A stretch of DNA of 64,000 nt. Source: CAVYXK01 sp963708245. GTDB lineage: Bacteria; Pseudomonadota; Alphaproteobacteria; Acetobacterales; Acetobacteraceae. How positions within the stretch are numbered: the stretch's first letter is position 1; every line of letters begins with the position of its first letter. Below are positions 50,449 through 59,636 of the stretch, piece after piece. The stretch lies in the NCBI GenBank assembly GCA_963708245.1, contig OY970201.1, positions 5,332,001-5,396,000 on the forward strand, in the 5' to 3' direction. The notes under the pieces are model-generated. The model saw only the letters and a program-made list of their open reading frames with translations, made no database searches and was not told the DNA's origin. The position numbers and the translations under genes are program-made.

Positions 50449-51537
50449 TCAGGCCAGCATCGCCCAGGCAGCGACCGCTCCGTTGTAGCTCGTGTAGAAC
50501 CCATACGAGTCATACACCGCGCTACCCCAGTTGCCCTGCACCTTCGGCGGCAGTTCTGCGTTCTGCACGGGATCGGACACGTTCCTCACGAATCCAAATG
50601 CCGTGCCACTGCTCGCGCATGCTTCGCCGATGATCGCGTCGTCCATCTCGATCGACGTGTACGCCTGGAGGTTTCCCGCTGTCGTTCCTACCACGAACGT
50701 GGACGTTGTCAGCAGCGAAGCCCCACCACCGGTCTGATCGTCGATTTGCGGCGTGGCGTCGCCCAAATTTAACCCGTTCGGATCAAGTTGTGCCAGTGTG
50801 TACGTCGTACGGTAGTGCTGATTGAATTGCGAGCATAACGCCTGAAGATCGGTCTCTTTGGTCGGTATAGGAAACAGGAGCTGCGTAAATTCAGCGCTTC
50901 CCAGTATATCTCCGCTCGCCGTCCATCCATTCTTGTACTCCGGCCAGCTCGCCGGTGGCTGCCCGGATTCGTACAGCGTCCCCGCGCTCACTGCTCGCAC
51001 GGTGCCGATATGGTCCTGCGTCCTCGCGCCTCCCGCGGTGCCGATAGACAAAATCAGGCTCGGCTCCACGTTCGCGACCAACAGCTTGATAAGTTCCTCC
51101 AGGTACGTGGCGCCCGGCCAGTCCAGGTGCGTATTCGATTTGAACAGCAGTACCGGGTTCCCACTGACCTCCACCAACCGATAATTGCCCCAGAAGGTCC
51201 AACCCGAAGGCCCGCCCGCCGGTAGGTTCTTCGAATATGTCTCCCAGCCCGCCCACGTGCCTCGCGACCTATTGCTATAGGGCATGGTGGAGGTGCCCGA
51301 GCAGAAGACGTGCTGCAGCGCCGCCTATTCCGCGTCGGCCCACGTCATCACCACCGTTGAAGCCTTCGGCAACCGACCTGCCGACGTTGGCAGCGGGCTC
51401 GGCGCCTGCTTGCCGACGACCCCATAGTTCACGACCGGCAGTGGGGGGGCGTGCGCAATTCGCGGACTGAAGGTAAACTCCGTCGCCTCCCGCAGGCTCA
51501 CGCCGAGGCGCAATTTCGGATTGTGGCCGTGATCCAT
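50449..51537 (-). pseudogene. Nucleoside phosphorylase (MTA/SAH nucleosidase-like) superfamily protein, one in-frame amber stop
   Basis: A 363-codon frame read from ATG 51537 (GGGAGGAACA ribosome-binding site) to the stop at 50449, broken only by TAG at 51325-51327 (codon 71). Before it: VVNYGVVGKQ and TVVMTWADAE; after it: AALQHVF, then the nucleosidase-like core SLILSIGTAGGARTQDHIGT VRAVSAGTLYES and YTSIEMDDAIIGEACASSGT AFGFVRNVSDP, with Glu/Asp in positions expected of PNP/UDP-fold purine nucleosidases. The stop lies where relatives commonly have Trp (TGG to TAG would be one change). The downstream part could also be translated alone from ATG 51285, but would then lack the first beta strand. 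Confidence 0.72.
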
Positions 51538-51684
51538 TGTTCCTCCCGATACTCTCTGCGAAGGTTTTGGCGTGCTATCTCACGGCAAGTTGTTGACATG
51601 GCGCGGTGCGCGCTCAACTAATTCTATGTACAATTTCGTTGTATAGCACCATCAAGAGCCCTAGGCAATAGGCCATGATCGATT

Positions 51685-52378
51685 TGTCGGTAGCACACGG
51701 TATGTCCGGTTTAGGTAGCGCACGATCTGTCCGGTGATGATGGTTCCTTTTGGGAGCCCGGATGCGCCGGTCGGAAGCCCTTCAGGGTGTGCGAGTGATC
51801 AAGTTCGGGAGCGTGCTGGAGCGGTATGAAGCGAGCGAACTCAACCAGTGCGAAGCGGCGGAGCTGCTTGGGATCAGCGAGCGGACATTCCGTCGTTGGC
51901 AACAGCGCTACGAAGAGTGCGGGGCGGCCGGTCTTCTGGACCGGCGGCTTGGTCGGGCGTCTGGGAAGCGGGTTCCGGTCGACCGGGAGGAGGAGGTCGA
52001 GCGGCTGTATCGTATGCGTTACAGCGGGTTCACGGCGAAGCACTTTCACGAGCACTTGGTGGGCCGCCACGGTTTCCGCTGGGGCTACACGTGGACCAAG
52101 GCGTTCCTGCAATCGAAGGGGCTTCTGGAGCGCGCCGCGCGGCGCGGCGCACACCGGCGCAAGCGGCCGCGACGGCCGTTGCCTGGAATGATGCTTCATC
52201 AGGATGGGTCGCGCCATGAATGGCTGGCGGGGCGGGAGACGCTGGACCTGATAGTGACGATGGACGACGCGACGAACGTGATCTACTCGGGGTTTTTGGT
52301 AGCGGAGGAAGGCACGGAATCGACGTTCCAGGCTCTGCTGGAGGTGTTTGGCGCGCATGGCCTGCCGCTGAGCCTCTA
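51685..52378 (+). mobile_element. IS1202-like (ISNCY) insertion sequence, copy C, 3' truncated
   Basis: The first 694 bp of the 1511-bp element, beginning TGTCGGTAGCACACGG and matching copies B and D until AGCCTCTA at 52378, after which the sequence is unrelated. No right end and therefore no direct repeat. The breakpoint is 30 bp from the 3' end of the aminotransferase gene. Confidence 0.93.
51762..52378 (+). pseudogene. ISNCY-family transposase, C-terminal half deleted
   Basis: Keeps the helix-turn-helix and the first catalytic Asp148 (LHQDGSRHEW) but is cut after LPLSLY, just before the second Asp (Asp208) and Glu255. The open frame continues for hundreds of codons antisense through the aminotransferase gene, which is a chance extension. 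No transposition activity is expected. Confidence 0.9.
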
Positions 52379-52408
52379 CCTGTCTGACACAATCCCGCGC
52401 CGCAGCGA

Positions 52409-53782
52409 CTACTGCAGCTCCCCCTCCGCCCGCAACATCCCCAGCGCCGCACGGAACGCCCGCGCCGTATCGGCGACCTCCGCAGGTCCGTGCGTCGCGG
52501 ACACGACACCGCCAATGCGGCTGTTCATATCGACGCCCTCCAGCAGCAGCGCCAGCCGCAGCCGCTCCACCAGCCGCTTCGGCTGCTCGCGCAGCTCCTC
52601 CCGCGGCACTACGTACGCGTCGAACCGGCCTGGCACGACCGCTCGTCCGCGCGGATTGACGAACAGATGGAACCCCGACGACCCGCCATACACCGCCCAG
52701 GGCAGTCTCGCCTCGGCCAGCACCTCGTTCAGCGCGGCACGCAGGGCGGCGGCCGTCGCATCGGCGCGTGCGTTCACATCACCCTCGGCAATCACCCCGA
52801 GGGCCGCCGTCCCGGCGGCCGCCGAAATCGGATTGGCATTGAACGTACCGGGATGCTGCACCTTTTCGTTTCCCGTGCGCGCTGCGGCGGCGAAATCCAG
52901 CCGCTCCATCACATCGGCGCGCCCAGCAACCGCCGCGCCCGGCAACCCACCGGCAACAATCTTGGCGAAGCTCGACAAGTCGGGCCGCACGCCCAACGCC
53001 GCCTGCGCCCCGCCCTGCGAGACTCGGAACCCGGTGACCACCTCATCCAGGATCAGCAGCGCACCGGCCCGCTCGGTCGCCCGCCGCAGCGCGTGCAGGA
53101 ACTCCTGCCGCAGCGGCACCTGGCCGAAATTCGATCCCGTGGGCTCAACGATCGCCGCGGCGACATCGCCCCCGGCAAGCGCCGCTTCCAGTCCGGCCTC
53201 GTCGCCCGCCTCCACCAGCGCCACCTTCGCAGCCACCCCCTGCACCACGCCGGCGGTCGGCGAGCCGTCGAAATGATTCGAGTAGCCCGACGTCATGTGG
53301 TCGTGCCAGCCGTGGAAATGCCCCTTGAACCGAATCAGCGTACCGCGCCCGGTGAAGGCGCGCGCCAGCCGCACCGCCATTAACGTCGCCTCGGTGCCTG
53401 ATGAGGTGAATCGGATGCGCTCGGCGGACGACACCAGCCGCCGGATCGCCGCCGCCCAACGCACCTCACCCGCGTGATTGGCGCCGAAATGCGTGCCGCC
53501 CGCCGCCGCGTCCGCCACCGCGCGCATCACAACCGGATGGTTGTGCCCGAGCAGCAGCGCGCCATGGCCGCCGAAGTAATCTACGTATTCGTTCCCATCG
53601 ACGTCCCATTTGCGCGGCCCGGCGGCGCGTTCGACGTAGATGCCATAGGGGTCAAGATGCCGTCCGTCATGCGCAATCCCGCTCGGCAGCAGAGCCGCCG
53701 CCTCGCTCGCCAGTTCGGCGGAGCCTGGTGTCTTCGCACGATACGCGGCGACGATCCGGGAATTGGTGTCGATATTGTCCAT
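52409..53782 (-). CDS. Class III (GSA aminomutase-like) PLP aminotransferase
   Basis: 457 aa. Fold type I class III pattern: WDVDGNEYVDYFGGHGALLL GHNHP, IRFTSSGTEATLMAVRLARA FTGR, FKGHFHGWHD, AAIVEPTG, LILDEVVTGFR with Asp246, and the PLP lysine Lys274 in SFAKIVAGGLPGAAVAG, then GTFNANPISAAAG. Close to glutamate-1-semialdehyde aminomutase, but probably not hemL since it stands in an accessory block; beta-amino-acid or D-amino-acid aminotransferases also have this architecture. Divergent from the gamma-glutamylcyclotransferase-like gene. Its 3' end abuts the IS truncation. Confidence 0.88.
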   Translation of the reverse strand: MDNIDTNSRIVAAYRAKTPGSAELASEAAALLPSGIAHDGRHLDPYGIYVERAAGPRKWDVDGNEYVDYFGGHGALLLGHNHPVVMRAVADAAAGGTHFGANHAGEVRWAAAIRRLVSSAERIRFTSSGTEATLMAVRLARAFTGRGTLIRFKGHFHGWHDHMTSGYSNHFDGSPTAGVVQGVAAKVALVEAGDEAGLEAALAGGDVAAAIVEPTGSNFGQVPLRQEFLHALRRATERAGALLILDEVVTGFRVSQGGAQAALGVRPDLSSFAKIVAGGLPGAAVAGRADVMERLDFAAAARTGNEKVQHPGTFNANPISAAAGTAALGVIAEGDVNARADATAAALRAALNEVLAEARLPWAVYGGSSGFHLFVNPRGRAVVPGRFDAYVVPREELREQPKRLVERLRLALLLEGVDMNSRIGGVVSATHGPAEVADTARAFRAALGMLRAEGELQ

Positions 53783-53886
53783 AAGCCGTGATGTCCCTTG
53801 ACGATGAGTACCCGAAGCGGGCGGTCATCCCGGACTATGAACGCCCCTCCGGCAAGGGGAAAGGGATCGTTGCACGGCCCAGACTA

Positions 53887-54288
53887 ATGCGCCTCTTCCT
53901 CTATGGCTCTTTGCTTGCACCCGGCGCCCTGGCGAGGCTCAGCGGCCACCCGCATCTGCCCGCGCGGCTGCGCCCGGCAGCGCTGTCGGGCTGGCGGCGC
54001 GTCGGCCAGGCTGGCTCCGCCTGGCCCACTCTGCGACGCGACCGCGGCGCGCGAACGAGCGGCGCGGTGCTGGATCTGCCGGCGCGCGCGGCCGCCCGCC
54101 TGAGCGCGTGGGAAGGCCCGGACTATCGCCTGACGCGGGTTGTCCTTGACACGCCGCGCGGCAAGACTGCCGCCTTCGCCTGGATTGCGCCGGGCGCAAC
54201 CGGCCGCCCATGGAAGGACCCGACATGCTCCAGACGCCGCCCGCCCAACCCGGCATGCGGGAAGCCGAGATCGACACGCCCGCACTGA
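53887..54288 (+). CDS. Gamma-glutamylcyclotransferase-like (AIG2/GGCT fold) protein
   Basis: 133 aa. The protein starts MRLFLYGSLL, the glycine loop YGSL that binds the gamma-glutamyl substrate, and has the catalytic acid Glu76 in SAWEGPDYRLTRVVL. Family enzymes release 5-oxoproline from gamma-glutamyl amines or peptides. The last ~21 residues (from TCSRRRPP) are read in a different frame over the start of the next gene and look non-native, so the true C-terminus may have been altered. It overlaps the downstream gene by 64 bp. Confidence 0.75.
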   Translation: MRLFLYGSLLAPGALARLSGHPHLPARLRPAALSGWRRVGQAGSAWPTLRRDRGARTSGAVLDLPARAAARLSAWEGPDYRLTRVVLDTPRGKTAAFAWIAPGATGRPWKDPTCSRRRPPNPACGKPRSTRPH

Positions 54289-55349
54289 TCATCGATCTCG
54301 ATGCGTTCGAGGCCAACCTCGATCGCATGGCAGCGCTGCTGGCGCCGACCGGGGCGAAGCTCCGCGCCCACGCAAAGACGCACAAGTCCCCGGTGATCGC
54401 CAAGCTGCAGATGGCGCGCGGCGCGGTCGGACAGTGCGTGCAGAAGGTGGCCGAGGCCGAGGCGCTGGCCTGGGGCGGCATCCCCGACATCCTGGTCAGC
54501 AACGAGGTGGTCGGCGCGCCCAAGCTCGCCCGCCTCGCGGCGCTGGCGCATATCGCGAAGGTGGCGGTGTGCGCCGACGATCCGGCGCATGTCGCCTCGA
54601 TCGAGGCCGCCGCCGCGAACGCCGGCATCCGCATGCCGGTGCTGGTGGAGATCGATGTTGGCGCCGGTCGATGCGGCGTGGCGCCCGGTCCGGACGCGGT
54701 CGCGTTGGCGCGTCGGATCGCCGCATCGCACCATCTGATTTTCGGCGGGCTGCAGGCCTATCATGGTCGCGCCCAGCACCGGCGCACACCAGCCGAGCGC
54801 CGCGCCGCGATCGACGAGGCGATCGATGCCTCCCGTCGCACCGTCGAGCAATTGCGCCAGCAAGGACTCGATTGCCCGATCGTCGGCGGCGCCGGAACCG
54901 GCACTTTCGAATTGGAGGCAGCTTCGGAAGTGTACAACGAGCTGCAAGCTGGCAGTTACGTGTTCATGGACGCCGACTATGCCCGGAACCTGGACGAGGC
55001 AGGCCAGCCGGTCGGCACGTTCCGTCATTCCCTGTTCGTGCTGGCGACAGTGATGAGCGCGCCACGGTCCGGCGCGGCGGTGGTGGATGCAGGGCACAAG
55101 GCGGTGGCGGTCGATAGCGGCCTGCCCACGGTGTGGCAGCGTCCCGACATCCGCTACGTCGGTGCGTCCGACGAGCACGGCAAGCTGGAGGTTGCATCTG
55201 AAACGGCAATGCCGAAGTTGGGTGAGAAGATGCGTCTGGTGCCGGGACACTGCGATCCCACGGTCGATCGCTACGACTGGTATGTCGGCGTCCGTGGAGG
55301 GCAGGTGGAGTGCCTGTGGCCGGTGGCGGCCCGAGGGGGGATGGCGTAG
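54225..55349 (+). CDS. DSD1-family PLP enzyme (D-serine dehydratase / D-threonine aldolase-like)
   Basis: 374 aa. Alanine-racemase-type barrel: DTPALIIDLDAFEANLDRMA, PLP Lys51 in LRAHAKTHKSPVIAKLQ, VLVEIDVGAGRCGV, PIVGGAGTGTF, GSYVFMDADY, and the C-terminal metal-binding GHCDPTVDRYDWYVG, where His and Cys ligate zinc or another divalent ion in family members. Reactions known for the family are dehydration of D-serine or D-threo-3-hydroxyaspartate and cleavage of D-threonine; which applies is unknown. ATG 54225 follows GGAAGGA; ATG 54210 is an alternative. Confidence 0.9.
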   Translation: MLQTPPAQPGMREAEIDTPALIIDLDAFEANLDRMAALLAPTGAKLRAHAKTHKSPVIAKLQMARGAVGQCVQKVAEAEALAWGGIPDILVSNEVVGAPKLARLAALAHIAKVAVCADDPAHVASIEAAAANAGIRMPVLVEIDVGAGRCGVAPGPDAVALARRIAASHHLIFGGLQAYHGRAQHRRTPAERRAAIDEAIDASRRTVEQLRQQGLDCPIVGGAGTGTFELEAASEVYNELQAGSYVFMDADYARNLDEAGQPVGTFRHSLFVLATVMSAPRSGAAVVDAGHKAVAVDSGLPTVWQRPDIRYVGASDEHGKLEVASETAMPKLGEKMRLVPGHCDPTVDRYDWYVGVRGGQVECLWPVAARGGMA

Positions 55350-55426
55350 CAACGGGAGGGGCAGGCGGAGGGGGCCGCGCGAGGGCTGCGAAATGATACG
55401 CGAACTTAAATTCATGTGGGGGACCG

Positions 55427-55786
55427 ATGAACCACCGATTTGGCGTCAAACAATGGTTGGAGGCGGCCGTCATCCTGGTGCTGACTGCTATTCTGGTAAC
55501 AGCGACGTCGCCCTGCAGAGCCGCGCAGCACGTGCCAGATGCAGCAGCCGGCGGTGCCTTAGCGGAGAAATGGTGCACCACCTGCCACGTGGTTGGCCCC
55601 ACACAGAACCAAGGTACCAGCACTGGTGCTCCGCCGTTTGCCGCCGTCGCGGATATGAAATCCACGACAGAAATGGGCCTGCGGGCGTTTCTGCAAACGC
55701 CGCATTGGCGGATGCCTGATTTGCATCTGACCCACGACGAGATTGACGACATTGCCGCGTATATCCTCAGCCTGCGGCATGAATGA
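55427..55786 (+). CDS. Single-heme cytochrome c
   Basis: 119 aa. Signal peptide or anchor at residues 10-32 (AAVILVLTAILVTATSPCRA), heme motif CTTCH (Cys50, Cys53, His54), and a plausible sixth ligand Met96 in HWRMPDLHL. A class I periplasmic cytochrome that carries electrons. It ends 56 bp from the convergent molybdopterin oxidoreductase, which lacks an obvious redox partner otherwise. Confidence 0.92.
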   Translation: MNHRFGVKQWLEAAVILVLTAILVTATSPCRAAQHVPDAAAGGALAEKWCTTCHVVGPTQNQGTSTGAPPFAAVADMKSTTEMGLRAFLQTPHWRMPDLHLTHDEIDDIAAYILSLRHE

Positions 55787-55842
55787 CATCTCTGCGCGGT
55801 GCACATCCTTTCAGTTGCAGGTGATCGAAGGGCCGCAGCACC

Positions 55843-58230
55843 TCACGCCGCCCGCCGGACCTCGCACAGATAGGACTTGTGCGAGGCGGTTCCGCTGACC
55901 GGATCGAGTGCCGTGCCTCCGATGATCAGATTAAGATTTGCGCCGTCCGGCCCGAACGGTTCGTAGCCGGGCGCACCGATAGCCGCACAGGCTTGCCACC
56001 AGCCATGCTCGCCGACCACCACACCTGGATGGAGGTCCTGGTTCAGCCAAGCGCGGGCCCGGACGCTCCCTTCTGGCGTCTCGATCGACACCCAATCGCC
56101 GGCGACGATATCGCGTGCCTGTGCAGCGGCCGGATGCAAATGCACCTCCGGATCGACCGCGCGCCGCCGCAGGCTGGGCAGTGCGCGATGCTGGCTCTGG
56201 CAGAACAGCGTCAGCTTCGCCGTGGTTAAAATCAACGGAAACCGCACCGCCAGGTCGGGCCGCGCCTCCGGTCCCACCTGCGGTTCCTCGAATTCCGGCA
56301 GCGGCGCATAGCCGTGATCCTGGAAGGTCTGTGAATAGAATTCGATCCGGCGCGACGGAGTAGCGAAGCCGCGCGGTTCGCCGTTCGCTCCCGTCTCGGC
56401 AAACTTGGCGTAGCGCGTCTGCAAGGGCACTTGCACGCCGCCCGGGACGGCACGCAACTGTTCCAGCGTGATGCCGGTAGGAGCTAGCTGGTGCCGATAG
56501 GCGGCGTCGATGTCACCGCTCCAGAACTGCTCGCCAAGGCCGAGCCGGTTGGCAAGCGCGAACACGATGTCGGTATCCGGCCGAGCCTCGCCAGGCGGCA
56601 GAGCCACCGATCGCCGGAATTGGATGTATGACTGCGCCTCCGGGCTGGTCTCGAAGCCGATCTTCAGCGCCTCCCGCTCGAAGCACGATGCTGCGGGCAG
56701 CACGATGTCGGCCAGCGCGGCCGTCGGGGTCATGAACAGATCGGAGTGTGCATAGAACTCCAGCGCAGCCAGCGCCGTGCGCCCGTGCGCGCCATCGGCA
56801 TGCGACAGCAGCATGTTGCAGCCGAAACCGATCAGCCCTCGGATCGGATACGGTTTGCCCTCCAGAATCGCGCGATACAGCTCGCGTGCCGTGACGTTGC
56901 CGGAGCGCGCCGGCCCGAGCGGGCGTTCGATCAGACCCAGTGTCGGCGCCATGCGCTTTGTCGCCGGCAGATCTTCGCCGGTGATCGCAGCCGCGGGCGG
57001 CACCGGCAGCACGATGTTGCCGCCCGGCGCATCAAAACAGCCCGTAAGGGCGTAGAGCAATGAGATGGCGCGCGCTGTCTGCGTGACATTGGCGTGCTGC
57101 TCGTGACCGCTCCAGGCGTAATAAGATACGGGACGAGACTGCCACATCAATCGCGCTGCTTCCTCGACCTGCGCGCGGGGGATCCAGCAGATCGCTTCGA
57201 CCCGTTCCGGCGGATAGCGCCGGCACAGCCGCGCATAGAGTTCGAAGACCGGATGGCAGATCACGTCGCCGTTCAGCGTCTGGACGAGAAATTCTCCGTC
57301 CAGCGCAAGGTTGGCGCAGTCGCCGCTGTATGGCACCGGGCGACCCACCGCCGTGTCCCAGACGACGAGCCGCCCTGCATCCCCGTCTGGCGCGAGATCG
57401 CGTGCCGTGAGCAGACGGCCGGTATCGGCGCGAACCAGCATAGGCCCGTTGCTCCAGGTGCGGCTGAAGTCACGGTCGTACCAGCGGCGCTCGATCATCA
57501 CGTGGGCAATACCCAGCGCGAGCGCGCCATCGGTGCCGGGCCGCACCCGCAGCCAGAGATCGGCCTTGCCGGCAAGCCCGATATGGCGCGGATCGATCAC
57601 GATCAGTCGCATGCCGCGCTTCAGCGCCTCGACAGTCGCGGTTGCGTGGGTCAGTCGGGAGAAGCTCGGGTTGTAGCCCCACAGGATCAGGCAGCCGCTA
57701 TTGGCGATATCCGGCATGGTGCCGCCGGCAGCGGTGCCAGTCCCGGCGGTCCCGTACGTATAGCGCGTGGCGCCTATGCGGCCCCAGCCACAAACATCGA
57801 GGCTGTAACCGGCGTTGGGCGTGCCGAAGGCGTTCATCAGCCGGCGAATGAACGGAACCGAGTCGCCGATCCCACTGCTGGAGGGCGACGACATGCTGAA
57901 GCAAACAGCTTCCGGTCCGTCGCGCCCCGCAATCCGCCGCATCGCCCCGGCGACCTGGTCGAGCGCCTCGTCCCAACTGATACGTTCCCAGCCTGGATCT
58001 GGATCGCCCTTAGGCTGCGTGCGGCGGAGCGGGTGGGTCAACCGCTCCGGATGATAAACCAGTTCCGGCGCAGCGCGCCCCTTGGCGCAAAGCGCCTGCC
58101 CGGTAGGATGCGAGGGGTCAGGCTCCAGACGGGTGAAGCGACCATCTTCGATCACCGCCACCGTGCCGCAGCGCGCTACACAGAGCCCGCAATAGCCGTG
58201 GATGCGCTGCTGATTGGCATCGTCGCCCAT
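55843..58230 (-). CDS. Molybdopterin oxidoreductase (DMSO reductase family catalytic subunit)
   Basis: 795 aa. N-terminal 4Fe-4S motif C-x2-C-x3-C-x26-C (Cys14, Cys17, Cys21, Cys48: HGYCGLCVARCGTVAV and LCAKGRA). Molybdopterin domains follow, with a candidate Mo ligand Cys147 in GYSLDVCGWGR, ILWGYNPSFSRLTHA, YAWSGHEQHANVTQTARAIS LLYALTG and ADIVLPAASCFERE, and a C-terminal molydopterin-dinucleotide domain with HRALPSLRRRAVDPEVHLHP AAA. There is no Tat signal on the catalytic subunit and no adjacent iron-sulfur or membrane subunit. ATG 58230 (MGDDANQQRIHGYCG) is used. The IS at 58309 is 79 bp upstream of the start. Substrate unknown. Confidence 0.88.
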   Translation of the reverse strand: MGDDANQQRIHGYCGLCVARCGTVAVIEDGRFTRLEPDPSHPTGQALCAKGRAAPELVYHPERLTHPLRRTQPKGDPDPGWERISWDEALDQVAGAMRRIAGRDGPEAVCFSMSSPSSSGIGDSVPFIRRLMNAFGTPNAGYSLDVCGWGRIGATRYTYGTAGTGTAAGGTMPDIANSGCLILWGYNPSFSRLTHATATVEALKRGMRLIVIDPRHIGLAGKADLWLRVRPGTDGALALGIAHVMIERRWYDRDFSRTWSNGPMLVRADTGRLLTARDLAPDGDAGRLVVWDTAVGRPVPYSGDCANLALDGEFLVQTLNGDVICHPVFELYARLCRRYPPERVEAICWIPRAQVEEAARLMWQSRPVSYYAWSGHEQHANVTQTARAISLLYALTGCFDAPGGNIVLPVPPAAAITGEDLPATKRMAPTLGLIERPLGPARSGNVTARELYRAILEGKPYPIRGLIGFGCNMLLSHADGAHGRTALAALEFYAHSDLFMTPTAALADIVLPAASCFEREALKIGFETSPEAQSYIQFRRSVALPPGEARPDTDIVFALANRLGLGEQFWSGDIDAAYRHQLAPTGITLEQLRAVPGGVQVPLQTRYAKFAETGANGEPRGFATPSRRIEFYSQTFQDHGYAPLPEFEEPQVGPEARPDLAVRFPLILTTAKLTLFCQSQHRALPSLRRRAVDPEVHLHPAAAQARDIVAGDWVSIETPEGSVRARAWLNQDLHPGVVVGEHGWWQACAAIGAPGYEPFGPDGANLNLIIGGTALDPVSGTASHKSYLCEVRRAA

Positions 58231-58291
58231 TGGCGTTCTATTCCCTGTCGCCTGAATTTGAAAGTAAGGCATATTTTCAGTAACGACGGTA

Positions 58292-58308
58292 GTATCCGGC
58301 CCCCGGCG
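58292..58308. repeat. 17-bp target-site duplication of IS copy D, left
   Basis: GTATCCGGCCCCCGGCG immediately before the IS; repeated exactly at 59820-59836. Confidence 0.94.
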
Positions 58309-58385
58309 TGTCGGTAGCACACGGTATGTCCGGTTTAGGTAGCGCACGATCTGTCCGGTGATGATGGTTCCTTTTGGGAGCCCGG

Positions 58386-59567
58386 ATGCGCCGGTCGGAA
58401 GCCCTTCAGGGTGTGCGAGTGATCAAGTTCGGGAGCGTGCTGGAGCGGTATGAAGCGAGCGAACTCAACCAGTGCGAAGCGGCGGAGCTGCTTGGGATCA
58501 GCGAGCGGACATTCCGTCGTTGGCAACAGCGCTACGAAGAGTGCGGGGCGGCCGGTCTTCTGGACCGGCGGCTTGGTCGGGCGTCTGGGAAGCGGGTTCC
58601 GGTCGACCGGGAGGAGGAGGTCGAGCGGCTGTATCGTATGCGTTACAGCGGGTTCACGGCGAAGCACTTTCACGAGCACTTGGTGGGCCGCCACGGTTTC
58701 CGCTGGGGCTACACGTGGACCAAGGCGTTCCTGCAATCGAAGGGGCTTCTGGAGCGCGCCGCGCGGCGCGGCGCACACCGGCGCAAGCGGCCGCGACGGC
58801 CGTTGCCTGGAATGATGCTTCATCAGGATGGGTCGCGCCATGAATGGCTGGCGGGGCGGGAGACGCTGGACCTGATAGTGACGATGGACGACGCGACGAA
58901 CGTGATCTACTCGGGGTTTTTGGTAGCGGAGGAAGGCACGGAATCGACGTTCCAGGCTCTGCTGGAGGTGTTTGGCGCGCATGGCCTGCCGCTGAGCCTC
59001 TATACGGATCGGGGCAGCCACTACTTCGTGACGCCGGAGTCTGGCGGCCCGGTTGACCGGAAGCGGCCGACACAGGTTGGGCGGGCGCTGGCGCATTTGG
59101 GCGTGGAGCACATTGCGGCCTACTCACCGCAGGCCCGTGGTCGTTCGGAGCGGCTGTTTCAGACGTTACAGGATCGCCTGGTCAAGGAGCTGGCGCTGGC
59201 TGGGATCACGACGGTTGCGGAGGCCAACCGGTTCATTCGGGATTGCTACCTGCCGGCGCACAACGCGCAGTTTGCGGTGAAGGCGGAGCAGGAGGGATCG
59301 GCTTTCGTCGCCGTTGCTGGTGTCGATCTGCGGGAAATTCTGTGTATCCAGGAGGAGCGCCAGGTGGACCGCGACAACACGGTTTCGTGGCGACGGATGA
59401 AGCTGCAGATACCACCGTCGCCGCTGCGTGCTCATTTCGTGAAGGCACGGGTGAAGGTGCGGCAATATCACGACGGGAGCCACGCGGTGTTCCACGGCCC
59501 GCGCTGCCTGGGACGCTATGACGCGCAGGGGGCGCTGCGGATGGCGGCGTTGGACGCGGCGGCATGA
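58386..59567 (+). CDS. ISNCY-family (IS1202-like) DDE transposase, full length
   Basis: 393 aa from ATG 58386 (GGGAG 5 nt upstream). N-terminal HTH (LLGISERTFRRWQQRYEE), a second HTH-type region (GFTAKHFHEHLVGRHGFRWG YTWT), then the integrase core with Asp148 (LHQDGSRHEW), Asp208 (LYTDRGSHY) and Glu255 (GRSERLFQTLQ). The C-terminal ~80 residues, missing from copy B, include VDLREILCIQEERQVDRDNT VSW and YHDGSHAVFHGPRCLGRYD. This is the reference copy for the other three. Confidence 0.95.
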   Translation: MRRSEALQGVRVIKFGSVLERYEASELNQCEAAELLGISERTFRRWQQRYEECGAAGLLDRRLGRASGKRVPVDREEEVERLYRMRYSGFTAKHFHEHLVGRHGFRWGYTWTKAFLQSKGLLERAARRGAHRRKRPRRPLPGMMLHQDGSRHEWLAGRETLDLIVTMDDATNVIYSGFLVAEEGTESTFQALLEVFGAHGLPLSLYTDRGSHYFVTPESGGPVDRKRPTQVGRALAHLGVEHIAAYSPQARGRSERLFQTLQDRLVKELALAGITTVAEANRFIRDCYLPAHNAQFAVKAEQEGSAFVAVAGVDLREILCIQEERQVDRDNTVSWRRMKLQIPPSPLRAHFVKARVKVRQYHDGSHAVFHGPRCLGRYDAQGALRMAALDAAA

Positions 59568-59586
59568 TCGCGCTTGGGTCCGGCTC

Positions 59587-59636
59587 GCCTGTGGATTTGT
59601 GGGCAACGGAAGAGCGTTGCCCACAACTCCACAGGC
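59587..59636. other. Long stem-loop downstream of the IS transposase gene (copy D)
   Basis: Same structure as 13461-13510: a 22-bp stem with one mismatch and a 6-nt loop, starting 20 nt after the transposase stop. It may block transcription or translation entering the IS from the right. Confidence 0.85.

Noticed and set aside
51750..53276. A 508-codon frame starting in the truncated transposase of copy C and running right
   Set aside because: After 52378 it is antisense to the aminotransferase gene, with Ser/Ala/Arg-rich sequence typical of a shadow frame in GC-rich DNA.
52409..53782. Aminotransferase as hemL for heme biosynthesis
   Set aside because: Alphaproteobacteria generally make 5-aminolevulinate by the Shemin route, and no hemA/hemC-type neighbours are present, so a catabolic or other role is likelier.
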